From assembly GCA_947646015.1 (NCBI GenBank), contig CANSEY010000012.1, positions 1 through 64,000 on the forward strand: a stretch of 64,000 bases of DNA, in the 5' to 3' direction. Of the stretch, positions 7,977 to 15,806 are shown piece after piece (positions within the stretch are counted from its first letter, which is position 1; every line of letters begins with the position of its first letter). Both the position numbers and the translations under genes were made by a program. Under the pieces are notes generated by a model that had not been told where the DNA came from, did not search any database, and saw nothing but the letters and a program-made list of their open reading frames with translations. Source of the stretch: an uncultured Bacteroides sp. (GTDB lineage Bacteria > Bacteroidota > Bacteroidia > Bacteroidales > Bacteroidaceae).

Positions 7977-8849
7977 ATGTATGCAAATAAAGTAAAGAAG
8001 ATAGCTGCCGTTCATGACCTTTCGGGGATGGGACGTGTTTCTCTGACAGTCGTTATTCCTATCTTATCCTCTATGGGTTTTCAGGTTTGTCCGCTTCCTA
8101 CGGCGGTATTGTCCAACCATACGCAGTATCCCGGCTTCTCCTTTCTGGACCTGACGGATGAAATGCCGAAGATCATAGGCGAATGGAAGAAGCTGGAAGT
8201 TCAGTTTGACGCTATTTATACCGGTTATCTGGGTTCCCCGCGGCAGATTCAGATTGTTTCTGATTTCATCAAGGATTTTCGTCAGCCGGATAGTCTGATA
8301 GTAGCCGATCCGGTGCTGGGTGATAACGGCCGGCTTTATACCAACTTTGATATGGAGATGGTGAAAGAAATGCGTCATCTGATAACCAAAGCGGATGTGA
8401 TCACACCGAATCTGACAGAACTGTTTTATTTGCTGGACGAACCGTATAAAGCGGATAGTACGGATGAGGAACTGAAAGAATATCTCCGTCTCCTGTCCGA
8501 CAAAGGTCCGCAGGTGGTTATTATCACCAGTGTTCCGGTGCACGATGAGCCTCATAAGACTTCTGTATATGCCTACAATCGTCAGGGAAACCGCTACTGG
8601 AAAGTGACTTGCCCTTATCTGCCTGCCCACTATCCGGGTACAGGGGATACTTTTACAAGCGTGATCACCGGCTCCTTGATGCAGGGAGACAGCCTTCCGA
8701 TGGCGTTGGACCGTGCTACCCAGTTTATTCTGCAAGGGATTCGGGCAACCTTCGGCTATGAGTATGACAACCGGGAAGGTATTCTACTGGAAAAAGTGCT
8801 TCATAATCTGGATATGCCGATACAAATGGCAAGCTATGAGTTGATATAA
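7977..8849 (+). CDS. pdxK: Pyridoxal/pyridoxamine kinase (ribokinase-like superfamily)
   Basis: A 290-residue PfkB/ribokinase-fold kinase of the PdxK/PdxY type, which phosphorylates vitamin B6 vitamers with ATP. Visible landmarks are the N-terminal VHDLSGMGRVSLT, the substrate segment (YTGYLGSPRQI), the metal/phosphate region (VADPVLGDNG), TPNLTE, and the anion hole with catalytic aspartate (PGTGDTF, near residue 220). The start at 7977 is preferred over an upstream ATG at 7899, which falls within the hairpin. It is monocistronic. The upstream promoter and hairpin suggest leader-based control. Confidence 0.85.
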   Translation: MYANKVKKIAAVHDLSGMGRVSLTVVIPILSSMGFQVCPLPTAVLSNHTQYPGFSFLDLTDEMPKIIGEWKKLEVQFDAIYTGYLGSPRQIQIVSDFIKDFRQPDSLIVADPVLGDNGRLYTNFDMEMVKEMRHLITKADVITPNLTELFYLLDEPYKADSTDEELKEYLRLLSDKGPQVVIITSVPVHDEPHKTSVYAYNRQGNRYWKVTCPYLPAHYPGTGDTFTSVITGSLMQGDSLPMALDRATQFILQGIRATFGYEYDNREGILLEKVLHNLDMPIQMASYELI

Positions 8850-8929
8850 TTAATATTTATAAACTTTTGTACTTCAGATATTTCTACTATTTTTACTGCC
8901 TAATTAGTAATCATGAATAAACATATCTG

Positions 8930-10102
8930 ATGACTCAAACACTTAAAACGACTGAACGGCTCGGAGTAGTAGATGCTCTGCGCGGATTTGCCCTGCTGGC
9001 TATTGTATTGTTGCACAACCTTGAACACTATAATCTGTTTTTACCGCTGGATTATACGTTGCCGGCATGGTTGCAGACTATAGATAAGTATGCGTGGGAT
9101 ACCATGTTCTTCCTGTTTGCAGGGAAGGCATATGCTACGTTCTCTTTGTTGTTCGGATTTAGTTTCTATATCCAGTTTCATAATGCGGAAAAGCGCGGAA
9201 CAGATTTCCGTGGACGATTTGCGTGGCGGATGTGCCTGCTTTTCCTGTTTGCACAATTACATGCCTTGTTCTACAACGGGGATATTCTTTTGCTTTATGC
9301 AGTAGTCGGCTTTGCCTTGATTCCTGTTTGCAAGCTCAAAGATAAGACGGTCTTTTGGATTGCTGCCATCTTACTTTTGCAACCTTATGAATGGGGGCGT
9401 GCCATCTATGCAATGATCAATCCGGAGTATGTACCGTCAACAGGACATTTTATTCCTTACTTCGAACTTGCTCAGGAAGTGACATCCAATGGTAGTTTCT
9501 TTGAAGTACTCCGTTCCAATATTACTGACGGACAGTTGTACAGCAATATCTGGCAAGTAGAAAACGGTCGCTTGTTTCAGACCGCCGCTTTGTTCATGTT
9601 CGGAATGCTTTTAGGACGCCGGAAGTATTTTATGAAAAGCGAAGAGTCTTTGCGTTTCTGGAAGAAGATGTTAGCTGGTGCTGCTATCGCATTTATTCCT
9701 CTCTATTGCTTGAAAACCTTTGTACCTCAGTTGATTACAAACCTATCTATAATGGTCCCGTATAAGATTGCTGTTCCGTCTTATGCCAACTTTGCTTTTA
9801 TGGTCATTCTTGTTTCTGTCTTTACCTTGCTTTGGTTTAAGAAGGACACAGGATATAACTGGCAAAGTCTGCTGATTCCTTACGGCCGCATGAGTCTGAC
9901 AAACTATATTTCTCAGTCAATCATGGGAGTAACTATCTATTACGGATTCGGACTGTCAATGTACAAGTATGCAGGAGCAACGGGAAGCCTGCTGATTGCA
10001 TTGCTTATCTTCACTATTCAGTTGATATTCAGCCGCTGGTGGCTTGCCCGTCATAAGCAAGGACCGTTGGAATTCCTGTGGCGTAAAGGAACTTGGATTT
10101 AG
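8930..10102 (+). CDS. DUF418 domain-containing membrane protein (YeiB-like)
   Basis: A 390-residue polytopic membrane protein. The N-terminal ERLGVVDALRGFALLAIVLLHN is typical of DUF418/YeiB proteins, and the C-terminal YGRMSLTNYISQS with the final R-W segment (FSRWWLARHKQGPLEFLWR) completes the domain. The fold is related to acyltransferase-like membrane proteins, but the reaction is unknown. No clear promoter was seen in the 80 bp before it. A palindrome array lies directly downstream. Confidence 0.88.
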   Translation: MTQTLKTTERLGVVDALRGFALLAIVLLHNLEHYNLFLPLDYTLPAWLQTIDKYAWDTMFFLFAGKAYATFSLLFGFSFYIQFHNAEKRGTDFRGRFAWRMCLLFLFAQLHALFYNGDILLLYAVVGFALIPVCKLKDKTVFWIAAILLLQPYEWGRAIYAMINPEYVPSTGHFIPYFELAQEVTSNGSFFEVLRSNITDGQLYSNIWQVENGRLFQTAALFMFGMLLGRRKYFMKSEESLRFWKKMLAGAAIAFIPLYCLKTFVPQLITNLSIMVPYKIAVPSYANFAFMVILVSVFTLLWFKKDTGYNWQSLLIPYGRMSLTNYISQSIMGVTIYYGFGLSMYKYAGATGSLLIALLIFTIQLIFSRWWLARHKQGPLEFLWRKGTWI

Positions 10103-10132
10103 ACTCTTATAACGACTGACAGGCGCTTATTA

Positions 10133-10271
10133 TTCTCAAACCATTCTCATCGCAATGAGAAAAAATTCTCACCACAGTGAGAAAAAATACTCATTGCAAT
10201 GAGAAAATATTCTCAAGCCTATGAGAATTAATTCTCACTGTGGTGAGAACTTTTTCTTATTAAAGTGAGTA
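10133..10271. repeat. Array A: six 18-bp palindromes at exact 22-bp spacing
   Basis: Units begin at 10144, 10166, 10188, 10210, 10232 and 10254. Each is TTCTCA, six variable bases, TGAGAA, followed by four mostly A/T bases. The third has one arm change and the sixth two. Unit 2 (TTCTCACCACAGTGAGAA) and unit 5 are exact reverse complements of each other. A lone TTCTCA half-site lies at 10133, one 11-bp step before unit 1. The array fills the gap between two convergent genes. No cas-type genes or unique spacers are present, so it is not CRISPR. Confidence 0.93.
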
Positions 10272-10349
10272 TAATTCTTGTTGTATTCATCATTTATAAG
10301 AAAGCTAATTCATAAAAAGTCAGCTCTCATAAGAACTCTGCCGGCCACA

Positions 10350-11699
10350 TTACTTGTGGAATTTCACTGTGATTTCTGCCGATTGGTTTCCGTAAGTCCA
10401 GTCCGGACCTTCTTGAATCAGACGTATGGCCTCCTTATCCAGAGATTTGCAAAGACTTTCCTTGACTTTAATGTCGAAGGGACGCCCTTCTTTGTTAACA
10501 AAGAAAGTCAAGGTAACCTTGCCTTTGAGTTCTGCGCAAGCGTCGTCCGCAGGGTATGCCAGATTCTTTTTCAGATACTTTTTATATTGCTTCATTCCTG
10601 TTACGGGTTCCGGAATGACAGCCCCCTGTAATGTATCGGTCTTTTGGGAAATATCAGCATCTTTTGATGTTGCTGATTTCTGCAATGCACCCGAAGCTTT
10701 TTTCAAATCTTTGATTGATACGGCAGAAATGGCTCCAGTCACAGCTACCTTTTTCTGTGTGCCATATCCTGTTACTACGACTTCATTAAGTGTTGTTTTA
10801 TTTTCATGCATGGCTATCAGCATAGTCTTACTGGTGTCTGCCGGTATACTAACCGGATTATAGCCAATATAATGTGCAGTTAATATCGCATTACCTTCCT
10901 TTTTGGGCAAGGAGAATTCTCCGTTGATATCCGTTATCGTTCCATAAGTTGTTCCTTTGTAAGTGACGTTAGCTCCGATGAGTGGTTCTCCTTTGTCGTC
11001 CGTCACTTTCCCTTTGATCATGTTGTTCATTTGGGTGGCTAATTGAGCTACTTTCATCTTTTTCCTGTTGGCATCCAGGAAAGAAGTATCTGTAACCGTT
11101 GTGATAGCCGCTTCTTCCAGCTCCTCTGCCGGAGCAACTATTTCTTCCATTATCGGAGTTCCGGCAGGCGTTGCTTTGGGAGCTGTTGCTTTAGAAGCCG
11201 TCGCTTTAGGAACCGTTGCGGAAGTAGCCCTCGAAGGTGTACTTTGGGATGGAGAATCCTGCCTTGTCTTGGCGATTATATCTTTTCCGACCGTTTCCTT
11301 TGTGGCAGAAGGGCGACCGGAATCCGGTTCCATCTTTGGAGCGGATAGGGAAGTGTCTTCTTTGTGAGCAGGAACAGTTGCAGTGGCGGCGGGCTGCTCC
11401 TTAGCTATAAACACATCCTCTCCAACGTTCTGTTTCAGAAACAGGAAGTAACTGCTGATTCCGATTCCTATAATCAGGCAGGCGGCAATGCTCCAGGTGA
11501 CGGCATACGTATTTCTTTTTTTTGCCGAATGGGCGTTTACCTTCATCCGCAATTTATTAATCTGTTCATCGTGGTCCCCTTCTACTTGGTGGTACCCATC
11601 CATCGCGTCAGCCAGAAAAGGGTCTTTCATCGACTCTTTTTCCAGTCGATGTGCCTCTTTTCCTTTGCGGAGTCCTCGTATGTAGTCCAATAGTTTCAT
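10350..11699 (-). CDS. Single-pass membrane protein with CarboxypepD_reg-like and TonB C-terminal domains
   Basis: A 449-residue protein. Residues 1-80 are cytoplasmic and highly charged; one membrane segment follows (SIAACLIIGIGISSYFLFL). A low-complexity Ala/Thr/Pro linker covers about 110-190. A carboxypeptidase-regulatory-like beta domain (IKGKVTDDKGEPLIGANV) starts near 228 and ends in a SusC-style TonB-box segment (VVVTGYGTQKKVAVTG). The C-terminal 85 residues match a TonB C-terminal domain (AYPADDACAELKGKVTLTFFV). It starts in an ATGA overlap with the ECF sigma gene, so the cytoplasmic part may act as its anti-sigma factor; that role is inferred. Confidence 0.85.
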   Translation of the reverse strand: MKLLDYIRGLRKGKEAHRLEKESMKDPFLADAMDGYHQVEGDHDEQINKLRMKVNAHSAKKRNTYAVTWSIAACLIIGIGISSYFLFLKQNVGEDVFIAKEQPAATATVPAHKEDTSLSAPKMEPDSGRPSATKETVGKDIIAKTRQDSPSQSTPSRATSATVPKATASKATAPKATPAGTPIMEEIVAPAEELEEAAITTVTDTSFLDANRKKMKVAQLATQMNNMIKGKVTDDKGEPLIGANVTYKGTTYGTITDINGEFSLPKKEGNAILTAHYIGYNPVSIPADTSKTMLIAMHENKTTLNEVVVTGYGTQKKVAVTGAISAVSIKDLKKASGALQKSATSKDADISQKTDTLQGAVIPEPVTGMKQYKKYLKKNLAYPADDACAELKGKVTLTFFVNKEGRPFDIKVKESLCKSLDKEAIRLIQEGPDWTYGNQSAEITVKFHK

Positions 11700-12265
11700 A
11701 GGGCTTGTTTCTTAATACAAATTTTCAAGTTTCGCTTTCCGTTCTGGATATAGCTTTTCACGTTATTCAGAGTAAATCCGGTTTGTTCGACAATATCCGC
11801 ATACGACATTTCTTCCAGGAAGAAACGTGTAATGCTGGTCCTTTGTTCTTCGGGCAGCTTTTCCAGACAGTGGTGCAATGCTTTCAGCTGCTCTTCCGAA
11901 CTTTCCTCTTCACTTAATAGATGCAGAAATTCATCGGATTCCATAATATTAATGGTATAATCCAGCGGAATTTCTTTGTTTTCCTTTCGTAACAGTTGCA
12001 GGCAATGGTTCTTCGCCACCCGATAGAGCCACGGCTTGAATGCTTTTATCTCATAATTGATTATTTTAGGTAACAGGTCTTCAAACATCTGCATCACCGC
12101 TTCCTGCGCTTGGTCTTCATCTTGCAGATATTTCAGGCAAAGTCCGTACGTCAGCGGGATATAACGGTTGTATAGTTCACCGAAATATTCCGTATCCTCG
12201 GACATTATATAATGGGTCAGTAGTTCCTCGTCCGATAGCTTCGATATGTTTCTTTTAAAGAACAC
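11696..12265 (-). CDS. ECF-type RNA polymerase sigma-70 factor
   Basis: A 189-residue extracytoplasmic-function sigma factor. Region 2 is seen at about residues 22-95 (GELYNRYIPLTYGLCLKYL; AFKPWLYRVAKNHCLQLLR) and region 4 at about 125-180 (LEKLPEEQRTSITRFFLEEMSYADIVEQTGFTLNNVKSYI split over helix-turn-helix positions). It is co-transcribed with the membrane TonB-type protein and divergent from the von Willebrand A gene, its likely target. A TATCTTTG -7 box lies 17 bp before the start. Confidence 0.93.
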   Translation of the reverse strand: MFFKRNISKLSDEELLTHYIMSEDTEYFGELYNRYIPLTYGLCLKYLQDEDQAQEAVMQMFEDLLPKIINYEIKAFKPWLYRVAKNHCLQLLRKENKEIPLDYTINIMESDEFLHLLSEEESSEEQLKALHHCLEKLPEEQRTSITRFFLEEMSYADIVEQTGFTLNNVKSYIQNGKRNLKICIKKQAL

Positions 12266-12281
12266 AGCTTTTTTTTGCAGT

Positions 12282-12289
12282 CAAAGATA
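12282..12289 (-). promoter_or_regulatory. -7 promoter box for the ECF sigma operon
   Basis: TATCTTTG on the minus strand. A GTTG (12310-12313) at 20-bp distance is one base from the TTTG -33 element, so this looks like a housekeeping promoter for the sigma factor. Confidence 0.5.
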
Positions 12290-12428
12290 GGCATAGGAAT
12301 TAAAAATAGCAACGTGTGGAAGAAAAATAAAAAAAACTTCAGTTGGTTTATGGAATCCGTGTGGAATCTGCATCTCTATAGTAAAAGCGGATTAATTGTA
12401 ACATTTTAAAAATTAAAAAGATAAAGTT

Positions 12429-14294
12429 ATGAAGACAAATCAACTCAGAGCAATGATGCTCACGGTGATGTTAGTGATTACTACATTGGGTGGTACGGTA
12501 TGGGCGCAGCCTTTGATCGTAAAGGGAACGGTGACGGACGGATCAGACGGTTCGCCGTTGGTAGGATGTGCGGTGACGGTGAAGGGAACATCCCGTGGAA
12601 CTGTTACGAACCTACAAGGGCAGTACAGGATTGAAGCAAACAAGGGGGAAACTCTTATCTTCAGCTATATTGGTTTTGAGAAAGTGGAAAAAATCATATT
12701 CTCTGCAAAGATGGACGTAAGCCTTATGGCTAGTTCTGATGTTTTGGAAGAATGTGTTGTCGTCGGATACGGCAGCCAGCGAAAGGTAGCTGTTACCGGC
12801 GTCATATCAACCGTCAATCTGGCAAGTCTCAGACACCCGTCCGTACGTATGGATGCAGTAAATACGGAAGAATATAAATCAATCAGTGAAAATGGTTTTA
12901 AGCAGGTAGGAGAATCTCCGCTTTCTACTTTCTCTATTGATGTGGATGCCGCTTCTTACAGTAATATGCGTCGTATGATCAACAGCGGTACCTTGCCGGT
13001 GCCTGATGCTATCCGTACAGAAGAGTTAGTGAATTATTTCTCCTACGATTATGCGAAGCCGACCGGAAGCGATCCGGTGAAGATTACAATGGAGGCTGGT
13101 GTTTGCCCCTGGAATGCTGATCATCGTCTGGTACGTATCGGACTGAAAGCAAGGGAGATTCCGACTGACAAACTTCCGGAATCTAATCTGGTATTCTTGA
13201 TTGATGTATCCGGTTCTATGTGGGGACCTACCCGTCTGGATCTGGTGAAGTCATCTCTGAAGCTATTAGTTAATAACCTGCGTGAAAAAGATAAGGTAGC
13301 CATCGTTGTATATGCGGGCAACGCCAGCGTAAAACTGGAATCTACTCCGGGCAGTGACAAACAGAAAATACGTGATGCGATAGACGAACTGACATCCGGT
13401 GGCTCTACGGCCGGTGGCGCAGGTATCCAACTGGCTTATAAAGTGGCTAAACAGAACTTCCTTCCTAAAGGAAACAATCGGATCATTCTTTGTTCCGATG
13501 GAGATTTCAATGTAGGTGTTTCTTCTGTGGAAGGTTTGGAACAGCTGATAGAAAATGAACGTAAGAGCGGAGTATTCCTGAGTGTGCTAGGTTATGGAAT
13601 GGGTAACTATAAAGACAATAAAGGTCAGGCTTTAGCAGAAAAAGGGAATGGAAATCATGCTTATATCGATAATTTGCAGGAAGCCAATCGTGTCCTGGTG
13701 GGTGAGTTTGGCGCTACGCTTCATACGGTAGCAAAGGACGTGAAGCTGCAAGTGGAATTTAATCCGGCTCAGGTGCAGGCATATCGTCTGGTTGGTTATG
13801 AGAGCCGTTTGCTGAAAGACGAAGACTTTAATAATGACGCCAAAGATGCCGGAGAATTGGGAGCCGGACATACGGTGACAGCTTTCTATGAAGTGATTCC
13901 CGTAGGCGTGAAGAATGACTACGTAGGAAAGGTAGATGATCTGAAATATCAGAAGAAACAAAAAGAGCCAGTACAGCCGACCGGCTCTAATGAATTGCTG
14001 ACCGTGAAACTGCGCTATAAAGCTCCGGACAAGGACGTCAGCAAAAAGATGGAAGTTCCCTTTGTGGATAATAAAGGAAATAATGTTTCTTCCGATTTCC
14101 GTTTCGCTTCTGCCGTGGCTATGTTCGGTCAGCTGCTTCGGGACTCTGACTTTAAAGGAGCGGCAAGCTATGATAAAGTGATCGGCCTTGCCAAACAGGG
14201 ACTGAATAATGATGAAAAAGGATACAGAAGAGAATTTATCCGTCTGGTAGAAACTGCCAAAGGGATGAAACGGGAGATAGCGGAAAAGAAGTAA
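12429..14294 (+). CDS. Exported von Willebrand factor A (YfbK-type) protein with CarboxypepD_reg and TonB-box-like segment
   Basis: A 621-residue protein with a signal peptide ending TVWAQ. A carboxypeptidase-regulatory-like domain (IVKGTVTDGSDGSPLVGC) comes first, ending in VVVGYGSQRKVAVTGVIS, which looks like the TonB box and plug entry of SusC proteins although no barrel follows. Next is the YfbK N-terminal region (TFSIDVDAASYSNMRR), the vWA domain with its metal-site motif DVSGSMWG near residue 260, and a C-terminal DUF3520-like part. It is divergent from the ECF sigma factor and shares domains with that sigma factor's partner. Its binding partner is unknown. Confidence 0.88.
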   Translation: MKTNQLRAMMLTVMLVITTLGGTVWAQPLIVKGTVTDGSDGSPLVGCAVTVKGTSRGTVTNLQGQYRIEANKGETLIFSYIGFEKVEKIIFSAKMDVSLMASSDVLEECVVVGYGSQRKVAVTGVISTVNLASLRHPSVRMDAVNTEEYKSISENGFKQVGESPLSTFSIDVDAASYSNMRRMINSGTLPVPDAIRTEELVNYFSYDYAKPTGSDPVKITMEAGVCPWNADHRLVRIGLKAREIPTDKLPESNLVFLIDVSGSMWGPTRLDLVKSSLKLLVNNLREKDKVAIVVYAGNASVKLESTPGSDKQKIRDAIDELTSGGSTAGGAGIQLAYKVAKQNFLPKGNNRIILCSDGDFNVGVSSVEGLEQLIENERKSGVFLSVLGYGMGNYKDNKGQALAEKGNGNHAYIDNLQEANRVLVGEFGATLHTVAKDVKLQVEFNPAQVQAYRLVGYESRLLKDEDFNNDAKDAGELGAGHTVTAFYEVIPVGVKNDYVGKVDDLKYQKKQKEPVQPTGSNELLTVKLRYKAPDKDVSKKMEVPFVDNKGNNVSSDFRFASAVAMFGQLLRDSDFKGAASYDKVIGLAKQGLNNDEKGYRREFIRLVETAKGMKREIAEKK

Positions 14295-14358
14295 TAGTAT
14301 AGGTTAATTAAAAGGGTGATCAGCATAGATCAATGTATGGTTTCGCATTGATTAGTTC

Positions 14359-14442
14359 GTTCCATATACGTTTCCCTTTCGTTCGACCTAGGTGGGACTA
14401 AACGATCACCTGGGTCGAACTAAAAGATAACCTAGGTGGAAC
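14359..14442. repeat. Array B: four palindromes at exact 22-bp spacing
   Basis: Units start at 14359 (degenerate), 14381, 14403 and 14425. The core ACCTAGGT or ACCTGGGT recurs at 14386, 14408 and 14430, and GTTC/GAAC-like arms give the consensus GTTCnACCTAGGTnGAAC. Spacers are TTTC, TAAA and TAAA. TTCGTTCC (14356-14363) and GGAACGAA (14438-14445) are reverse complements at the two edges, so the array can also fold as one long hairpin. It lies between the vWA gene and the tRNA-Trp terminator. The sequence is unrelated to array A but the spacing is identical. Confidence 0.85.
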
Positions 14443-14511
14443 GAATTAGGATTTGCATAAATTTTAAATAGAATCTGCAATGCAATTACTAAGCTATGGA
14501 CTATAAAAGAG

Positions 14512-14544
14512 AAACCGCAGATAATCGACGATTACCTGCGGTTT
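14512..14544 (-). terminator. Terminator of tRNA-Trp
   Basis: AAACCGCAG (14512-14520) pairs with CTGCGGTTT (14536-14544), and an inner TAATC/GATTA adds five pairs. On the minus strand it is followed by a pyrimidine-rich tail (CTCTTTTATAG), eight bases downstream of the tRNA. Confidence 0.75.
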
Positions 14545-14551
14545 ACTTCTG

Positions 14552-14624
14552 CACGGGAGGAGAGGCTCGAACTCCCGACACCCGGTTTTGGAGACCGGTG
14601 CTCTACCAACTGAGCTACTCCCGT
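14552..14624 (-). tRNA. trnW: tRNA-Trp (anticodon CCA)
   Basis: A 73-nt cloverleaf on the minus strand. The acceptor stem is ACGGGAG/CTCCCGT with discriminator G; the D stem is GCTC/GAGC; the anticodon stem is CCGGT/ACCGG with loop CTCCAAA, giving CCA for tryptophan; the T arm has the TTCGAGC loop. The 3' CCA is not encoded. It stands alone rather than in a tRNA cluster. Confidence 0.97.
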
Positions 14625-14689
14625 GTTTGCGGCTGCAAAGGTAGTATAAACTTTCGAACCAGCAAATATTAGGGTAAATAAATTTCCAA

Positions 14690-15043
14690 TTATTTTAATT
14701 TTTCCCATTCATCGGGCTTAAAACCTACCAGAACGAAGCTGTCTGTCACTACTAACGGGCGTTTCACCAGCTTACCGTTCGTTGCCAGCAATGCGATTTG
14801 TTCTTCCTCAGTCATGGAAGGCAGCTTCTCGCTCAGTTTCAGCTCTTTATATACCAAACCACTTGTGTTGAAGAATTTCTTTATTGGCAATCCGCTTCGT
14901 GGAATCCACGCTTTCAACTCTTCCACTGTAGGGTTATCTTCCACAATGAACCGGTTAGTATACTCAATGTTATTTTCGATTAGCCATTTCTTAGCTTTCT
15001 GGCATGTACTGCACGCCGGATATTGCAAAAATAAAGGTGTCAT
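14690..15043 (-). CDS. ArsC/Spx/MgsR family thioredoxin-fold protein
   Basis: A 117-residue protein with the N-terminal redox motif CSTC (QYPACSTCQKAKKWL) and the family segment RSGLPIKKFFNTSG, then KLVKRPLVV, which in this family holds the cis-proline and a conserved arginine. Relatives are either glutaredoxin-type arsenate reductases or Spx-like regulators; the CxxC rather than CxxS favours the broad 'arsenate reductase family' label, without proof of arsenate activity. A 7-bp repeat array separates it from the glycosylase gene upstream, so it may or may not be in the same transcript. Confidence 0.85.
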   Translation of the reverse strand: MTPLFLQYPACSTCQKAKKWLIENNIEYTNRFIVEDNPTVEELKAWIPRSGLPIKKFFNTSGLVYKELKLSEKLPSMTEEEQIALLATNGKLVKRPLVVTDSFVLVGFKPDEWEKLK

Positions 15044-15060
15044 ACTATATACTATTTATC

Positions 15061-15103
15061 GATTAATACCTAATACTTATTACTTAATACCTATTACCTA
15101 AAT
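15061..15103 (-). repeat. Heptamer repeat array at the end of the glycosylase gene
   Basis: Read on the minus strand, 7-bp units TAATAGG, TATTAAG, TAATAAG, TATTAGG follow in perfect 7-bp register from the TAG stop of the glycosylase gene (15098-15100) to about 15069. Because 7 is not a multiple of 3, the array places stop codons in every frame. Confidence 0.8.
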
Positions 15104-15682
15104 AACCATCTGCAAATCCTGATACATAATCCGATAGGCGGCGGCTTTTTTATCTAATGCAAGCGGGTACGCCCGTGAGGAAGAAGGCATCCGGTAGAGT
15201 CTCATCGCCCGTCCTTCAAACACAAATTCGGCATAGTCTCCTACTTTCGGTTCTTCCACTTCCAGTTGTGCACGGAGCGTATCCGTTGCCTTCTGTCCGG
15301 TGGTGACGATTGCTCTGCATTCGGGAAGTTGGCGGAGTAATGCGGCAATGTCCGTCGGCTGCACCACTTCCAGAAATTTGTCCGAAGCGTTATCCTGCAG
15401 ACGCCGGATAGATGAGGCTGTATCGAACAGGGCGATTCCTTTTTCATTCAGGAAGTCAATAATCTGTTCCCGGCAGAATGCTTTCCGCGTATCGTTCAAA
15501 AAGTGATCTTTATCTCCGAAAAACAAGAGTCCGACAATGCGCCACATATCATTGTTCAGGTTCGGATAATAAAAATCCATCGACCACCGTTTTCTTTGTG
15601 GCGGAAAACTTCCCAGCATCAGCAGCTTTGCTTTTGGCGGGAGAAAGGGTTCTAAAGGATGTTTTTCGATTTCAATCTCCAT
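15098..15682 (-). CDS. Uracil-DNA glycosylase superfamily protein (DNA-deoxyinosine glycosylase-like)
   Basis: A 194-residue protein. LLMLGSFPP and FYYPNLNNDMWRIVG match motif 1 and the following substrate region of UDG-superfamily members of the MUG/hypoxanthine-glycosylase type, and MPSSSRAYP near residue 170 resembles motif 2. It would excise deaminated bases from DNA. The start at 15682 (MEIEIEKHPLEPF) is preferred to an ATG at 15751, because a good promoter lies between them. The exact base specificity is uncertain. Confidence 0.82.
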   Translation of the reverse strand: MEIEIEKHPLEPFLPPKAKLLMLGSFPPQRKRWSMDFYYPNLNNDMWRIVGLLFFGDKDHFLNDTRKAFCREQIIDFLNEKGIALFDTASSIRRLQDNASDKFLEVVQPTDIAALLRQLPECRAIVTTGQKATDTLRAQLEVEEPKVGDYAEFVFEGRAMRLYRMPSSSRAYPLALDKKAAAYRIMYQDLQMVI

Positions 15683-15699
15683 ATTGATGTAATTTCCTA

Positions 15700-15731
15700 C
15701 AAAAATAACGAATCTATTCTTTTCCCTCAAA
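15700..15731 (-). promoter_or_regulatory. Promoter of the glycosylase gene
   Basis: On the minus strand TTTG (15728-15731), 20 bp, then TATTTTTG (15700-15707). A full consensus match that sets the start codon at 15682 with a leader of about 13 nt. Confidence 0.7.
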
Positions 15732-15768
15732 ATAGTTACGGAAAAAAACAAATTTAAAAATATTTGGC

Positions 15769-15776
15769 TATTTTTG
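15769..15776 (+). promoter_or_regulatory. -7 promoter box for the first SusC gene
   Basis: TATTTTTG matches TAnnTTTG. No TTTG is seen about 20 bp upstream. The predicted leader before the ATG at 15807 is about 26 nt. Confidence 0.5.
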
Positions 15777-15806
15777 CACGGAGATGGTGAAAAACAACTT
15801 ATTGAA

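Noticed and set aside
10133-10271. CRISPR array
   Set aside because: The repeats are 18-bp palindromes with 4-bp spacers and no cas genes; CRISPR arrays have unique spacers of about 30 bp.
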